From NCBI GenBank assembly GCA_000934455.1, contig KN883502.1, positions 1,380 to 43,276 of the forward strand: 41,897 nt of DNA, in the 5' to 3' direction. Shown one piece after another: positions 23,961 to 34,775 of the stretch; the stretch's first letter is position 1; the number at the start of each line of letters is the position of its first letter. The position numbers and the translations under genes were made by a program. The notes beneath the pieces were generated by a model. That model saw only the letters and a program-made list of their open reading frames with translations. It had not been told where the DNA came from and made no database searches. The DNA is from Apostichopus parvimensis. Its lineage: Eukaryota; Echinodermata; Holothuroidea; Aspidochirotida; Stichopodidae.

Positions 23961-24026
23961 CCAATGATGTGGGAATGTTTTCATTGCTTCCGGATTAGTA
24001 TGATGCAAAGTTGTTTACAACCTAAC

Positions 24027-24168
24027 ACAGAATTCAGCGTTAAGGGGACTTGCACAGAATTCCTCGTTAAGGGGACTTACACAGAATTCATCGTTAAGGG
24101 GACTCGCACAGAATTCATCGTTAAGGGGACTCGCACAGAATTCATCGTTTAGGGGACTTACACAGAAA
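24027..24168. repeat. 27-bp tandem repeat, five units
   Basis: Units of ACAGAATTCATCGTTAAGGG plus GACTCGC, five copies with a few substitutions. Because 27 is divisible by three the array is open in one frame (TEFIVKGTR repeated), but there is no gene context to suggest translation. Confidence 0.93.
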
Positions 24169-24563
24169 TTAGGGTTTGTACTGTTGTACTCTGCTTCTGT
24201 GCTTTAGAATATATTGGTTTGAACTCAAACCGATAGAAAAAAAATGCTAATAAGCTTGAAATTTGACAAGCAGGATTGACCCTTAAAAATTAGAAAATTC
24301 ATTGAAGTGATTGAGTTATCAGTTGGTTAAAAAAGAAAGATATTGTTTGCAAAAGAAAGACACTTTTCTGATGACATTGTCACAGGTATTAACTGATATT
24401 TTCCAAGATTGTATAAAGTTCATTATAAGATACGTTGTACAATTTTAATCACAATGTGTGACATATTTTATTTTTCACGTACAAATTAATACAAACTTAT
24501 ACGATAGATTACCAAATTTACCCTTATTTCTTTATTAAGGTAGCCAAAATTTGCTTTTTGTAC

Positions 24564-24577
24564 GTTGCTATGGAAAC
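24564..24577. promoter_or_regulatory. RFX X-box-like site
   Basis: GTTGCTATGGAAAC is a good match to the X-box bound by RFX transcription factors. A near match (ATTGCTATGGAAAC) lies at 21042-21055. Neither is next to a recognised promoter, so chance or repeat-borne occurrence is possible. Confidence 0.25.
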
Positions 24578-24980
24578 AGATTTTAAATGAGCAGTCTTGA
24601 TCATTTTTTCTAATCTATAAAGGGAACTGAATGTTGAAAATTACATGTTATGGGTACATGTTAAGTTAACATGCCATACATGAATGTCTTTGTTGTTTTA
24701 TTTTTATTTTTTGTATCAGAAATTATTATTATCATAATAAATCCACCTTATGATCTTCTCCACAAGCATTTCCTCAATAAAACCGATAAAAGTTTCTATA
24801 TTGTCGATTGACAATTTTTCTTTGTTTCTGGTTATATTACTGTAGGATCATCCTCAAGTATTATTTATTGATTCTTCGACCAGTTCCCGCCCACTAACAC
24901 TTGCATATCCAGCAGCGTTCACTTTCTCCTCACCCTCCTTATTAACCCAAGTTTACCCATCATCTCTCAAAACAGTACAA

Positions 24981-25102
24981 ATTGATCCATTATTCGAACT
25001 GTTTTCGAGTTTTATTTAACAATTTCTCAAGGAATAATTTAATTGATCCATTATTCGAACTGTTTTCAAGTTTTCTTTAACAATTTCTCAAGGAATAATT
25101 TA
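24981..25102. repeat. Two-copy tandem repeat, 61-bp unit
   Basis: ATTGATCCATTATTCGAACT begins at 24981 and again at 25042. The copies differ at few positions, so the duplication is recent. Confidence 0.93.
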
Positions 25103-25699
25103 ATTACGTATTGCACAGCAAGAAGCCTTGCTTGCAAAAGCAATGAAACATATTAGCTTTTCTACAAAACAAGAAATATTACTATTTCACTATCTTTTTT
25201 ATTAAAGCATCTCATAAATGTTACAACTGGTTGTACAATCTTCAAACATTTTCTCTCAGGACTTTACTATTAAATGGAACAAAAAGCTAACCATGATCTT
25301 TGGCTTATACGTATGTGACAGATCTTTTGTGAAGAACAACTTTCCCAAACAGCTAAGAAAAATCTTGCTCCCTTTGGCAGATATCCTAGTTTAAAAGTGG
25401 TTTCTGAGAGGAGCTGTTATTTGGTAAACCTGTCTGTGATGTCATAGTGATGTCATAGATGCCACTAGGATAAATATATTTTACTTTCTCTTTGTTTTTA
25501 CTTTCATATTTCCAAGACCGTAGAAATGTTAATAGAGTTGACCCTGAAAACTCAATGCCATCAAAAAGTCATGTAAAGAGCTTGAATTTTTTTGAAACAG
25601 CATTTGCAAAATCCATCTCCATTACAAAAACATAACCACTGTCGTGGGTGAAGAAAAGAATTGGAAAAAAAGAAGAAGAAATATATGTGACTTGATCGA

Positions 25700-25867
25700 G
25701 TCTTCAGCTTTTGTGTGAAGCAACATTTAATCTGTGACATCTCACAATTAATTTAATTTCATTCCCTATTCCCACAAATTCCCTCACAAGTTAACTCTTA
25801 GCTAACGTGACTGCAGTATAAACCATCCCTGACAGAAATAGTCACAGGAATTTTCCACAAAAATTGT
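25700..25867 (-). other. AAR2 3' UTR
   Basis: Downstream of the stop codon on the minus strand, ATTAAA hexamers lie at about 25752-25757 and 25726-25731 and could serve as variant polyadenylation signals. No canonical AATAAA was seen within this span. Confidence 0.3.
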
Positions 25868-26977
25868 TCAAAGTTCAACGATGATTGGTGCCTCATCATC
25901 CGGTTCACTTTCAAAGTCCCATCGATACTTCTTTGTTAAATTTTGCTGGAATCGTCTGCATTTCTCTTTTAAAGTTCCGTCAGCTTCAGAGGACCGTATG
26001 TTTTGGAAGAACGTCCTCAGGGTCGACGTGAGAAAATTATCTCTAGAGACTATATCCACGAAAAAGTCAGCGGGGATTTCTTTCAGTTGAAAGTGCATCA
26101 TTTGAATAAAAGCAGAATAGAGGGGTCCGTACTCTGAAATCGCGGTTTCACAAGAGCATAAAAGCGCTACTAGTTGCTTCCATTGTTCAAAAGCATCGTA
26201 GACTTGACCGATCAGAAAACAGATGAACGCTACCTGGATTTCTCCCAGAATCCTCTGCGGCTCTTTATCATAATGGGCAGCGAGAAAAGATGATAAGGTA
26301 AAACTTCTATCCATGCTGTGTCTGGTGATTTCTGCAGGAGAAGCACCCTCCGGATAACTCTGCACTGGTATTTCTGAAAATCTAAGGGCTGTGCCAGGCT
26401 TGCTGTGCATCCTGGGTAAATTCTGTTCGGCACTTCTACTGCCTTCATCTCTTTCCTTAAGCTTAGCCCTGTCAGAGGTCGTCCTGGAGGCATCATCGGG
26501 TACCAGTTGTGCGGCAGATGCTATCTTGCCACAAAGAGGGGATATCTTTTGGACTAAATCTTTGGTGATTTCGTTGGTCAAAGAAACCCACTTTTTGAAA
26601 TTGTCATACGGGTAAACGCCTAAGTAGGGATCTAACTCTTTCAGAGTGTTTCTCTTCTCCTCAATTTCTTCCGAGCTGACTTCTTCATCTCTGATATCCT
26701 CTAACGAAGGGTCCCATTTCTTGACCAAGACTTCTCGAGATCCAAAACAGTGGAAGAAGCCTGTTCGAGGGGCTTTGTCACCTTGCGTTAGGCTAACAGC
26801 ACTGTAATGAACAAAATGAATCCCCGCTGGGATCATTTTGACTCCTTTAAACTTTTCACCAGTGTTCCAAGTGGTGTAATCGATACCAAACTCTGTACCG
26901 GGAGGGACATCCAGAAACAGAAACACTGCCCCTTCTTCAAACAGCTTCTGGGCTGTTTCTTGACTCATAGAAGCCAT
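25868..26977 (-). CDS. AAR2: AAR2 splicing factor homolog (U5 snRNP/PRP8 assembly factor)
   Basis: A 369-residue protein in one uninterrupted frame; human AAR2 is 384. AAR2 escorts PRP8 during U5 snRNP biogenesis, holding its RNase H-like and Jab1/MPN regions and keeping BRR2 off until maturation. Recognisable blocks: GTEFGIDYTTW and FKGVKMIPAGIHFVHYS (residues 27-59) in the N-terminal beta domain; LDPYLGVYPYDNFKKWVSLTNEI (115-137); an acidic linker of weak conservation (about 150-190); RFSEIPVQSYPEGASPAEITRHSMD (199-223); LGEIQVAFICFLIGQVYDAFEQWK (244-267); EIPADFFVDIVSRDNFLTSTL (300-320); LTKKYRWDFESEPDDEAPIIVEL at the end. The start at 26977 (MASMSQ) has A at -3 and G at +4, and aligns with the family N-terminus. 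The frame stays open upstream to 27046, but that part crosses a probable splice acceptor. No residue loss or frameshift is seen. Confidence 0.96.
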   Translation of the reverse strand: MASMSQETAQKLFEEGAVFLFLDVPPGTEFGIDYTTWNTGEKFKGVKMIPAGIHFVHYSAVSLTQGDKAPRTGFFHCFGSREVLVKKWDPSLEDIRDEEVSSEEIEEKRNTLKELDPYLGVYPYDNFKKWVSLTNEITKDLVQKISPLCGKIASAAQLVPDDASRTTSDRAKLKERDEGSRSAEQNLPRMHSKPGTALRFSEIPVQSYPEGASPAEITRHSMDRSFTLSSFLAAHYDKEPQRILGEIQVAFICFLIGQVYDAFEQWKQLVALLCSCETAISEYGPLYSAFIQMMHFQLKEIPADFFVDIVSRDNFLTSTLRTFFQNIRSSEADGTLKEKCRRFQQNLTKKYRWDFESEPDDEAPIIVEL

Positions 26978-27029
26978 TTTCCCACCTCCAATGGGGCTAG
27001 ATATCTGTTCGTACCGAATATTCTTTCCT
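26978..27029 (-). promoter_or_regulatory. AAR2 5' UTR with 3' splice site
   Basis: On the minus strand a T-rich tract TTTTTTATACAG ends at 27028, followed by GAAAGAATATTCGG and then 50 bases to the ATG. This implies a 5' UTR exon further upstream (higher coordinates). I could not locate its donor with confidence; an AAAAG|GTAAAC near 28730 is one weak candidate. Confidence 0.55.
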
Positions 27030-27046
27030 GTATAAAAAACAGTCAA

Positions 27047-28835
27047 AACATGATAAGGAGAGGAAGTTTATGTTTGGTTTTAACACTTATCTGAAATTTA
27101 CTAGAAATATTGTCATTTTAAAGCAGATTTCACAATGATAAATCGATGTTTATCAGAGACTAAGCAACACAGGACTTCATGCAAAATGTTTTTATCTTTA
27201 TTCTGCAGAGGAAGTGGAAACAGGGGATATTCATAGAAAACACAATACTCGAAACAAACTTATTGCACAGAAATTTTGCAAATTGATAAGTTTATAAATT
27301 TTGAAATTATCCAAATATGCATCCAAAATGCATCTAACAGCAGCTGCTTGCGCATGTAGCTTTTACATTAAGTTTCCCATACTGCTAAAAGGAAAACTTC
27401 ACATACTGCTAAAGGAAAACTTCCCATACTGCTAAAGGAAAACTTCTATGTAATTTTAATTTGTTGTCCACATGATAAGTGTTACAGCCTAAGTTTTAAA
27501 TGACCACAATGAGTCAAAGTACTACTGTAGTCCATAGATTCACAAATTGACCAACATGTCTCAAAGATGCATTATTTTTTTCATATATCACACTTTGCTG
27601 TAAAAGAACAGATACATGCAAATAAAATATATTATACTGCTACCAATGTCCTAAAAGATTTGCACCAGAATTGATCATATTATAAACTTGCAAGGCTTGC
27701 AAATAACATCAATATAGTTTAAATTTATTTATTTTGGGCACAAATATTCTGTGTTGGATTAAAGGGTTACAGTGATACTGTAACTCGCTATTTACGTTTT
27801 GAGCAACCAAACAGTTGTGACATCTCAAATCTTGGTTTGAAAGGGTACAGTAATAAATAATATAAATATGACATGTATTGATCAGAATCTGCAACACAAT
27901 TACTTTAAAAAACAGAATGAAAGTTTCACTTTAAGCAGCCATGTAAAATATTTTCATAGATCAGAGGATCCATCTGGACTACTCTACTTTGTATTACATT
28001 ATCAGAACTGAAACTGTTATTGTCATAAACTATTGAGGCTAACTAAACGCCATTAAGTTCTGTGGCTTTCTGGACAAAAAGGAATTCACAAGTTGCTCAA
28101 TTCTTAATGTGTGTTGGGAGTGTTGGTATGCTATGCTTCATATGCTATTGTCTTGTAACCCTAACACAGACCGGTACATCTAAGGGTGCAGGAATTTAAT
28201 ATGACAATGGATTTGCCCTATATGCCAGATATAGAAGATACGTCCTGAGGCAAATTCTAACATAGTTTAGAAGAGGTACCATTGACCAAGCCAACTCCTC
28301 TAGTAGTAGGCCTAAACTAAGTCTAAACGGTTTTACTCTAGACTTAGGCCCTGTACTGTAATTGTCTTCCAGACATAGCCTTGCCTAGGCCTACTACACT
28401 AGCCTATTAAGTATCATATCAAACAATTTTGCGCTGAAGAGTTAGAATTAGTTTGACCTAAGCAAGACTAAGCCTTGCACCGTCACTGCAAAGTTTGACA
28501 TGCAGTAGGCTGAAGTAACTTTTTGTTAGGCCTATGATCGCCAAGCCTAGCTTATGTAGGCTAGGCTTATACTGATTTGTCTCCACTTCCACTGTCATTG
28601 TTTGTACATAAAGTGTATACGAGGCTAGTTCCGCGAGGTTCACTTTTTAAGGTATTTTTAGCCTTTCCTCCTACAGTTATACAATTTTGTCCACACCAGT
28701 AACTTCGTATCCATAATGTTTACCTTTTACGTAATTGGATTTGAATATAGCGGACAGAAGTCTGGTGCAAGCTTTTAATTTCGCTTCAGAAACACCCAAA
28801 TCGAGAAACAATTCTTAGACGTAAAGTCGATGCTG
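27047..28835. other. Upstream region / 5' intron of AAR2
   Basis: AT-rich non-coding DNA. At 28300-28560 it has many AGGCCTA / CTAGGCC words, a common low-complexity feature. The AAR2 promoter should lie here or slightly beyond, but no TATA box or CpG island is obvious. Confidence 0.35.
27370..27446. repeat. Three-copy tandem repeat, ~24-bp unit
   Basis: CCCATACTGCTAAAGGAAAA recurs three times with one-base indels. Probably inside the AAR2 5' intron. Confidence 0.85.
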
Positions 28836-28839
28836 TTAT

Positions 28840-28945
28840 GGTGGCATACTCCTATTAGAGTCAATATCAATCCGCTCGAGTGTTATCCTATCTCAAGAAA
28901 AGTGCCAAAAAACCGCAGGAGTACATCTTTGTTTTGACATGTAAT
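28840..28945 (+). mobile_element. Left-end fragment of candidate TTAA-type MITE
   Basis: GGTGGCATACTCCTATTAGA at 28840 recurs at 29498, and similarity continues for about 100 bases (AAAAGTGCCAAAA, GCAGGAG, ACATCTTT). The preceding tetramer is TTAT. The right part is replaced by satellite DNA. Confidence 0.6.
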
Positions 28946-28950
28946 CAATC

Positions 28951-29265
28951 AGATTATCGGCCAATCAACCTGAGTTATCTACCGATAGTCCCGGCTTATT
29001 GTCCGATAATCCCGGTTTCTTGACCGATAATCCAAAAATGTCAACAAAAACCTGAATTATCGCTGAAGAAAACCCTGAAATGTCACCGATAAACTTGGAC
29101 TATAGTTCGAAAATTATAGATTTTCCGCAAAAATCCTGAAATATCGGTTCAAAACGTGGAATATTGACACAAACCATGGATTTTCGACCGATAATCCAAA
29201 TTTATTGAGTGATTTTCTAGGTGTATCGGTCGACAATCGGTTTATTAACCGAAAAACCAAGATAT
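28951..29265. repeat. Satellite block with GATAATCC motif (block 1)
   Basis: Irregularly spaced CCGATAATCC / GATTATCGG words, roughly every 25-45 bases, with linking phrases such as GGTTTCTTGACCGATAATCC. Same motif as the block at 30245-30770. Confidence 0.75.
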
Positions 29266-29497
29266 CGAAGAAGGCTACGAGCGCGTTTACAAGTTACTAC
29301 TTTCGATCGGAACTAAATTCGGAACAACTGAGTATGCCCAAATTGCAGCACAATACTATTTTGCGAATTCGAAAACGGGAGATTCAGTAAGCATATGTTA
29401 TTGTTTCACTTAATTTTGAAAAAAGGCGATTATTGCAAACTAGCCTTGTCGTAGGCCTAGGAGAACAGCATATGGCCTAAGTATATATGGCCCTTTA

Positions 29498-29964
29498 GGT
29501 GGCATACTCCTATTAGAGTCTATATCAATCCGCCGCAAGTGTTCTCCTGTTTCAGGAAAAGTGCCAAAATGCAGCAGGAGAACATCTTTCGTGACCTGTT
29601 ATCATCATCTAGTTTTTTGTGGCTTGCATGTTGAAGAGCATGAATGGAAGTACATGTGGTGAGAAAATTGGGTCAATTGAGGCAATTTTAGACCCCTTGA
29701 GGCCTGCCAGGAGCAGCGTAGGAAATTTGTTTACCACTGAGTGAAGAGGTTTGTTTACAAGTGACGAAAATTTCCGGCTCGGATAGCAAAAAATCTACAC
29801 GGTCATGATACAAAAAATTGATGGTGCCATGAAAGGCCAATTTGTCAGCTATCCGGTGATGGGTAGCGTTTAGCTAGTGAAAACTTCTATCTAGACTTAG
29901 AGACCACATTACTTTTGTGATTTAGTGTGTAAGTCAATGGGGCTTTTAATGGGCGTATGCTACC
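29498..29964. mobile_element. Candidate piggyBac-like MITE
   Basis: 467 bp. The left end GGTGGCATACTCCTATTA and the reverse-complemented right end GGTAGCATACGCCCATTA match at 16 of the first 21 positions. The flanking tetramers are TTTA on the left and TTAA on the right (29965-29968), close to the TTAA duplication expected of piggyBac-type elements. A partial relative lies at 28840. No transposase frame. Confidence 0.6.
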
Positions 29965-30244
29965 TTAAGTTCGATCTGAGACCATATACGTTAGGGCCTA
30001 TTCTAAAGCATTCGCTTGTGTACTGCCCAGTCATGTCATTTTGGTTACCAGAAGTTTACCCCAAAGTTCTTTACTAATAGAAGCGCTTAGAAGGCTGGAT
30101 AACCTCCGTAATAAATGCTTAAATGATTATGTTCCGCTGCGTGTTGGGAAATGGGGCCCGTACAATATAGAAAGTAATTAGTGATAATGGCGTACATTTT
30201 GGGAAAGTCAAGTGACAATCAACAGAACGAAACCGGCTGTTCCC

Positions 30245-30770
30245 GATTTCTCATTCGAAAATCTTGGAATATCAACCAATAATTCAGGTTTTTGAACCGA
30301 TATACGAAGTGTTTTGAAAATCTGTAGTTTCATTGGTTGAAACAGTTTGAGTATCAACTGATTATCCGAGGTTTCTTGAAAATGCTGGGGAAGTTTTCGG
30401 CCTACAGATTTTCGCCGATAAGCATGGACTTTAGTCAACCGATAATCCAAATTATCTACCGAGAATTCTCCAGTATCAACTGATAATCCAGAATTTCTGA
30501 AAAACCTTGGTTTTCGACCGATTATATCCAGGTGTTTCAATGATAAATTAAGATTGTCCGTTGATAATCCAATATTACCGGCGGCGATAAACCGCATTTT
30601 TCGAGCAATAATCCAGGCTTATAATCGTTGAAAAACCAGAATTATCGGCAGAAGAATCTGGATTATTGAATGATAAACATGGATTATGGGTAGATATTCC
30701 ATGTTTATCGGTATGAGTATCCCGGTTATTTTACCGAAAAAAAAATAGTTGTCATTTTGAGAACACATAG
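30245..30770. repeat. Satellite block with GATAATCC motif (block 2)
   Basis: Same motif family as 28951-29265 (AACCGATAATCCA, CAACTGATAATCCAGAA, CCGGCGATAAACC). A 129-codon open frame on the minus strand contains repeated LSTDNLN/FSVDNLD phrases that come from this repeat, so it is not a gene. Confidence 0.75.
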
Positions 30771-30799
30771 TCAAACTTTTAAGATAAACTCGAAATTGC

Positions 30800-31293
30800 A
30801 ATATCAAAATTCGAAATGTCTAGGAACAATTCAAAATTTCGAAAAAGTCGACAATTGAAAATAGAAAAAAAAAATGAAATGAGACAAACATCATACAATT
30901 TTTGAGATAAATCAAATCGAAATTGTCATATGATAAAAATTTCTTACGTACTGTAGCATTATTCGGGACGATACCATCATCTCATCTTACCCACTAAAAC
31001 ATTCTATAAAATGAAAGCTGGTTGATTATAACAGGAGACGCAAACCTTATACTAACAATACTGGTCTAATTGATAGAGATAAATGTCACGAACAGCCTGC
31101 ACACCCGCCCCCCACCCCGACATCCATCCGTCCCTACCCACCTCCACAGTCAGGAGATACAAACCCTATCATAATTCATGCTCGATGTGATGGAGATAAA
31201 TGTCACGAACGACATCCCACCCCCCCAACCACCCCGCCATCCATCCATCCATCCCTACCCATCTCCACAGTCAGATACAAACCCTACCATAAT
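30800..31293. repeat. Duplicated gap flank, copy A
   Basis: Starts at AATATCAAAATTCGAAATG and matches 31585 onward (offset 785) closely for about 260 bases. It then enters a 117-bp tandem unit (GATAGAGATAAATGTCACGA...CACCTCCACAGTCA) that is interrupted by the gap. Confidence 0.9.
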
Positions 31294-31584
31294 NNNNNNN
31301 NNNNNNNNNNNNNNNNNNNNNNNNNNNNNNNNNNNNNNNNNNNNNNNNNNNNNNNNNNNNNNNNNNNNNNNNNNNNNNNNNNNNNNNNNNNNNNNNNNNN
31401 NNNNNNNNNNNNNNNNNNNNNNNNNNNNNNNNNNNNNNNNNNNNNNNNNNNNNNNNNNNNNNNNNNNNNNNNNNNNNNNNNNNNNNNNNNNNNNNNNNNN
31501 NNNNNNNNNNNNNNNNNNNNNNNNNNNNNNNNNNNNNNNNNNNNNNNNNNNNNNNNNNNNNNNNNNNNNNNNNNNNNNNNNNNN
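31294..31584. other. Assembly gap, 291 N
   Basis: Run of 291 N, a non-round number suggesting an estimated size. Open frames that seem to cross it are meaningless. Confidence 0.97.
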
Positions 31585-32090
31585 AATATCAAAATTCGAA
31601 ATGTCTAGGAACAATTCAAAATTTCGAAAAAGTCGACAATTGAAAATAGAAAAAAAAATGAAATGAGACAAACATCATAAAATTTTTGAGATAAATCAAA
31701 TCGAAATTGTCATATGATAAAAAGTTCTTACGTACTGTAGCATTATTCGGGACGATACCATCATCTCATCTTACCCACTAGAACATTCTATAAAATGAAA
31801 GCTGGTTGATAATAACAGGAGACGCAAACCTTATACCTACATTACTGGTCTATGTGATAGAGATAAATGTCACGAACAGCCTGCACACCCATCCCCACCC
31901 CGACATCCACCCGTCCCTCCCCACCTCCACAGTCAAGGAGCCACAAACCCTACCGCCATTAATGGTCGATGTGATAGAGATAAATGTCACGAACGACATC
32001 CCCCTCCCCACCTCCACAGTCAAGGAGCCACAAACCCTACCGCCATTAATGGTCGATGTGATAGAGATAAATGTCACAAACATGATCCAC
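31585..32090. repeat. Duplicated gap flank, copy B, with 87/117-bp tandem units
   Basis: Counterpart of 30800-31293. The ATAGAGATAAATGTCAC phrase starts near 31857, 31974 and 32061, giving units of 117 and 87 bases. The 87-base unit is open in one frame (VDVIEINVTN repeated), but I see no gene there. Confidence 0.88.
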
Positions 32091-34360
32091 AAACAGCTAA
32101 AGCAGAATATTCTTCCATTTGGGAGATTCACAGACAAAATGTTCATTCACACATGGCGGAAGACTTGATCAAGTCTAAGCATGACATCATCAAGTCACAT
32201 GGGCTTCGTTTTTTGTTATGTTTTCTTTATATATTATAATATGTTTATATTCTGCAAATGATATGGGATTTGAAAATGCATAATGTATTGATCAGTTCTT
32301 AACATGGCAGTGACTTTAGTATCAACCCTGTTAACATTTTGTCATGAAAATGTATACACAAGAAAAAATGAAAATGCTTGTGGCAATATAGCATCAGATA
32401 TTTACAAAATAACAGCTCCTGGATACGACATTTAAAACTAGGATATCTCCAAATGGAACAAGATTTTATTCACCTGTTTGGGGTAGTTGATGTTCTTCAC
32501 AAAGATCTAAGAAATAATAGATTTAATATAACAGATGGGTAGATGTCTCCTTTAATTATAGGCATAACGCTAATGAAATGTGCTCACACAAAGCTGTTCC
32601 TCGAATGTAAACATACTAAATGTGGTAACTTGGAACTTTGAAGTCTCTGTTTTATGTTTTAGTGTGAACATAGACTCTTACATAACATAGGCCGATCACG
32701 GGTGTCGCTATTAGGAGGGAGGGTGTGGAAGGGTGTACACCATCAGGCCAGAGTGAATGACTCACATGTTGTCGGGCGTTACCTAATTACGGTTTGTCAC
32801 ATAAGTCATGAGCAATTCTTCGCGGAAATATATAGTTGCCGGGAACTTGTAAATTTAATCAGGGCAATCATCCATCCAGACTATCGGGCAGATTCAAGAC
32901 GACCTAGTTTTTCGGGAAGGAATTGATCATATCTTAGTACTGTACAGTGATGGTACGATTATGAAAAGAAAAAAAAATAGTTACAATTTAGTTTGATCAT
33001 CTATGATCAATAAATCTTAGGCCTATGCACATACCATTTCTACGATATCAGAACACTGACTACCATTTAGTTCGAACTCTCGCCTAATAACCTAACCATG
33101 GCTTGACCATGTTCGACAGATCGATTCTTAACTACAATTACATTCAGTTTTCATGAAGCCATCAGACGAAGGCAGTGGTGTAAAAAGCTTTAAAGAGGTC
33201 AACAGCTGAAAGATTGTGTGGCGCCGTTGCACAGAATAATTTTATGTTCGTGGATGATATGACCAGACTGACTCCCCCTTTCAAATTTCTGGCGACGTTC
33301 TCGTATCAGATTATTTCATAATTTTACCCAATTTTCAAGGATGGCTGCAGAACTACAACCCTGTAAAAAGTTGATTGGCAGGACTAAACAAGAGTCATAT
33401 ACAAGATACAAGCCCACTTAATGGAACGTTTTAGCAAATCTTGAACTGATAACAAAAACCCCCAAGGGAATCGCGAGTGGTTTAGGACACAACAGGTTTA
33501 CAAGGTTCGCGGAACTAGCGGCCTCTGATAACTTAGGTGTGTGGCCAGATATATGGCTCTGGGCGCGGCTAGAGATTCCAATTGTATCGCTGCAGAACGC
33601 AATGGCATGATAAAGCAATACAAATTATTTCCTTGAAAAAGTGAACTTTGAGCGTTCTTTGCGAAGTTACAAATCTATCTGGTCGGGAATTCCCCCAAAA
33701 AAATACAACAGCGAAAATAAAATACGAATAAAGAATGCAACCTTGAGATCAGGATATGAATAACACAATAACACACGTCTTGATCAGGACAAAGGTTAAT
33801 ATCTCCTGTTTTGTTCTGATGACTACAACTGCGGGAATCACAGTCAATATCGAAAACACAAAGGTGTGTTCACCCAGTTTCAAAACTCAGTACAGTACGG
33901 TACTTTGTAAATGTCATAGACCACAATATATGTAAATCCACGATTAAAAGAGATTTCTGTTTAAGTTTAGAAACTCATTGTCGAAAGGCGATCGGATTGA
34001 ATTTGGTTATACACCTGGACTTCATTCACGTTCCGAATACACGTATAAATAACAGTAACAGTAATATTGCAATCTACGTTAGACGAAGACGTTGTTCGGA
34101 GAAGTAGCGACATTTTTCGAGTCCGTAATCGGTCGAAATTCTATATAAACACACAGTTCTTTTGGTTGTTATATATATATAAAAACATATATAAATATAT
34201 ATAATTCAGTACGGTACTTGATCAGATTGCATCAGAATAAGTCTGGTTTAGGCCTAGCCTATCTATTACAGGTCGCGCTCGAGTCAAGACCCTAAAAGAA
34301 AGGAAAAATATCCCTATAACCTCACAGAGGCGTGAAAAAGTTCTGTATAATTCCGGTTAT
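32091..34360. other. Intergenic stretch, nothing recognised
   Basis: AT-rich DNA with a TA-rich microsatellite at about 34170-34203. No coding, RNA or transposon signature found by eye. Confidence 0.5.
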
Positions 34361-34363
34361 GGA

Positions 34364-34775
34364 CGTTTTCGATGGTGTGGCTTTCGACGTTTCACGCTAT
34401 CTATGATGCTGCTTTCGACGGTACACGCTATCGATGGTTCGGCTTTCGACGGTACACGCTATATCGGTGGTGACGATATCGGTGGTGACGCTTTCGACGG
34501 TACACGCTATCGATTGTGCGGCTTTCGATGGTATACGCTATCGATGGTGCGACTTTCGACGGTATTCACGCTATCGATGGTGCGCTTTCGACGGTATTCA
34601 CGCTATATCGGTGGTGACGCTTTCGACGTTTCACGCTATCGATGGTGCGGCTTTCGATGGTACACGCTATCGATGGTGCGGCTTTGGATGGTACACGCTA
34701 TCGATGGTTCGGCTTTCGACGGTATCACGCTATCGATGATGCAGCTTTCGACGTTACAGGCTTTCGATGGTGACG
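34364..34775. repeat. CpG-dense 31-bp minisatellite, ~13 units
   Basis: Units of GCTTTCGACGGTACACGCTA then TCGATGGTGCG, with variants. A consensus unit holds about five CpG in 31 bases. Since 31 is not divisible by three, the open frames over it rotate through the unit and are artefacts. Confidence 0.93.

Noticed and set aside
30208..30597. 129-codon open frame on the minus strand
   Set aside because: Its repeated SVDNLD/STDNLN phrases come directly from the GATAATCC satellite. It has no family resemblance and no gene context.
31178..31671. Open frames of 100-160 codons on both strands
   Set aside because: They run through the 291-N gap and consist mostly of unknown residues.
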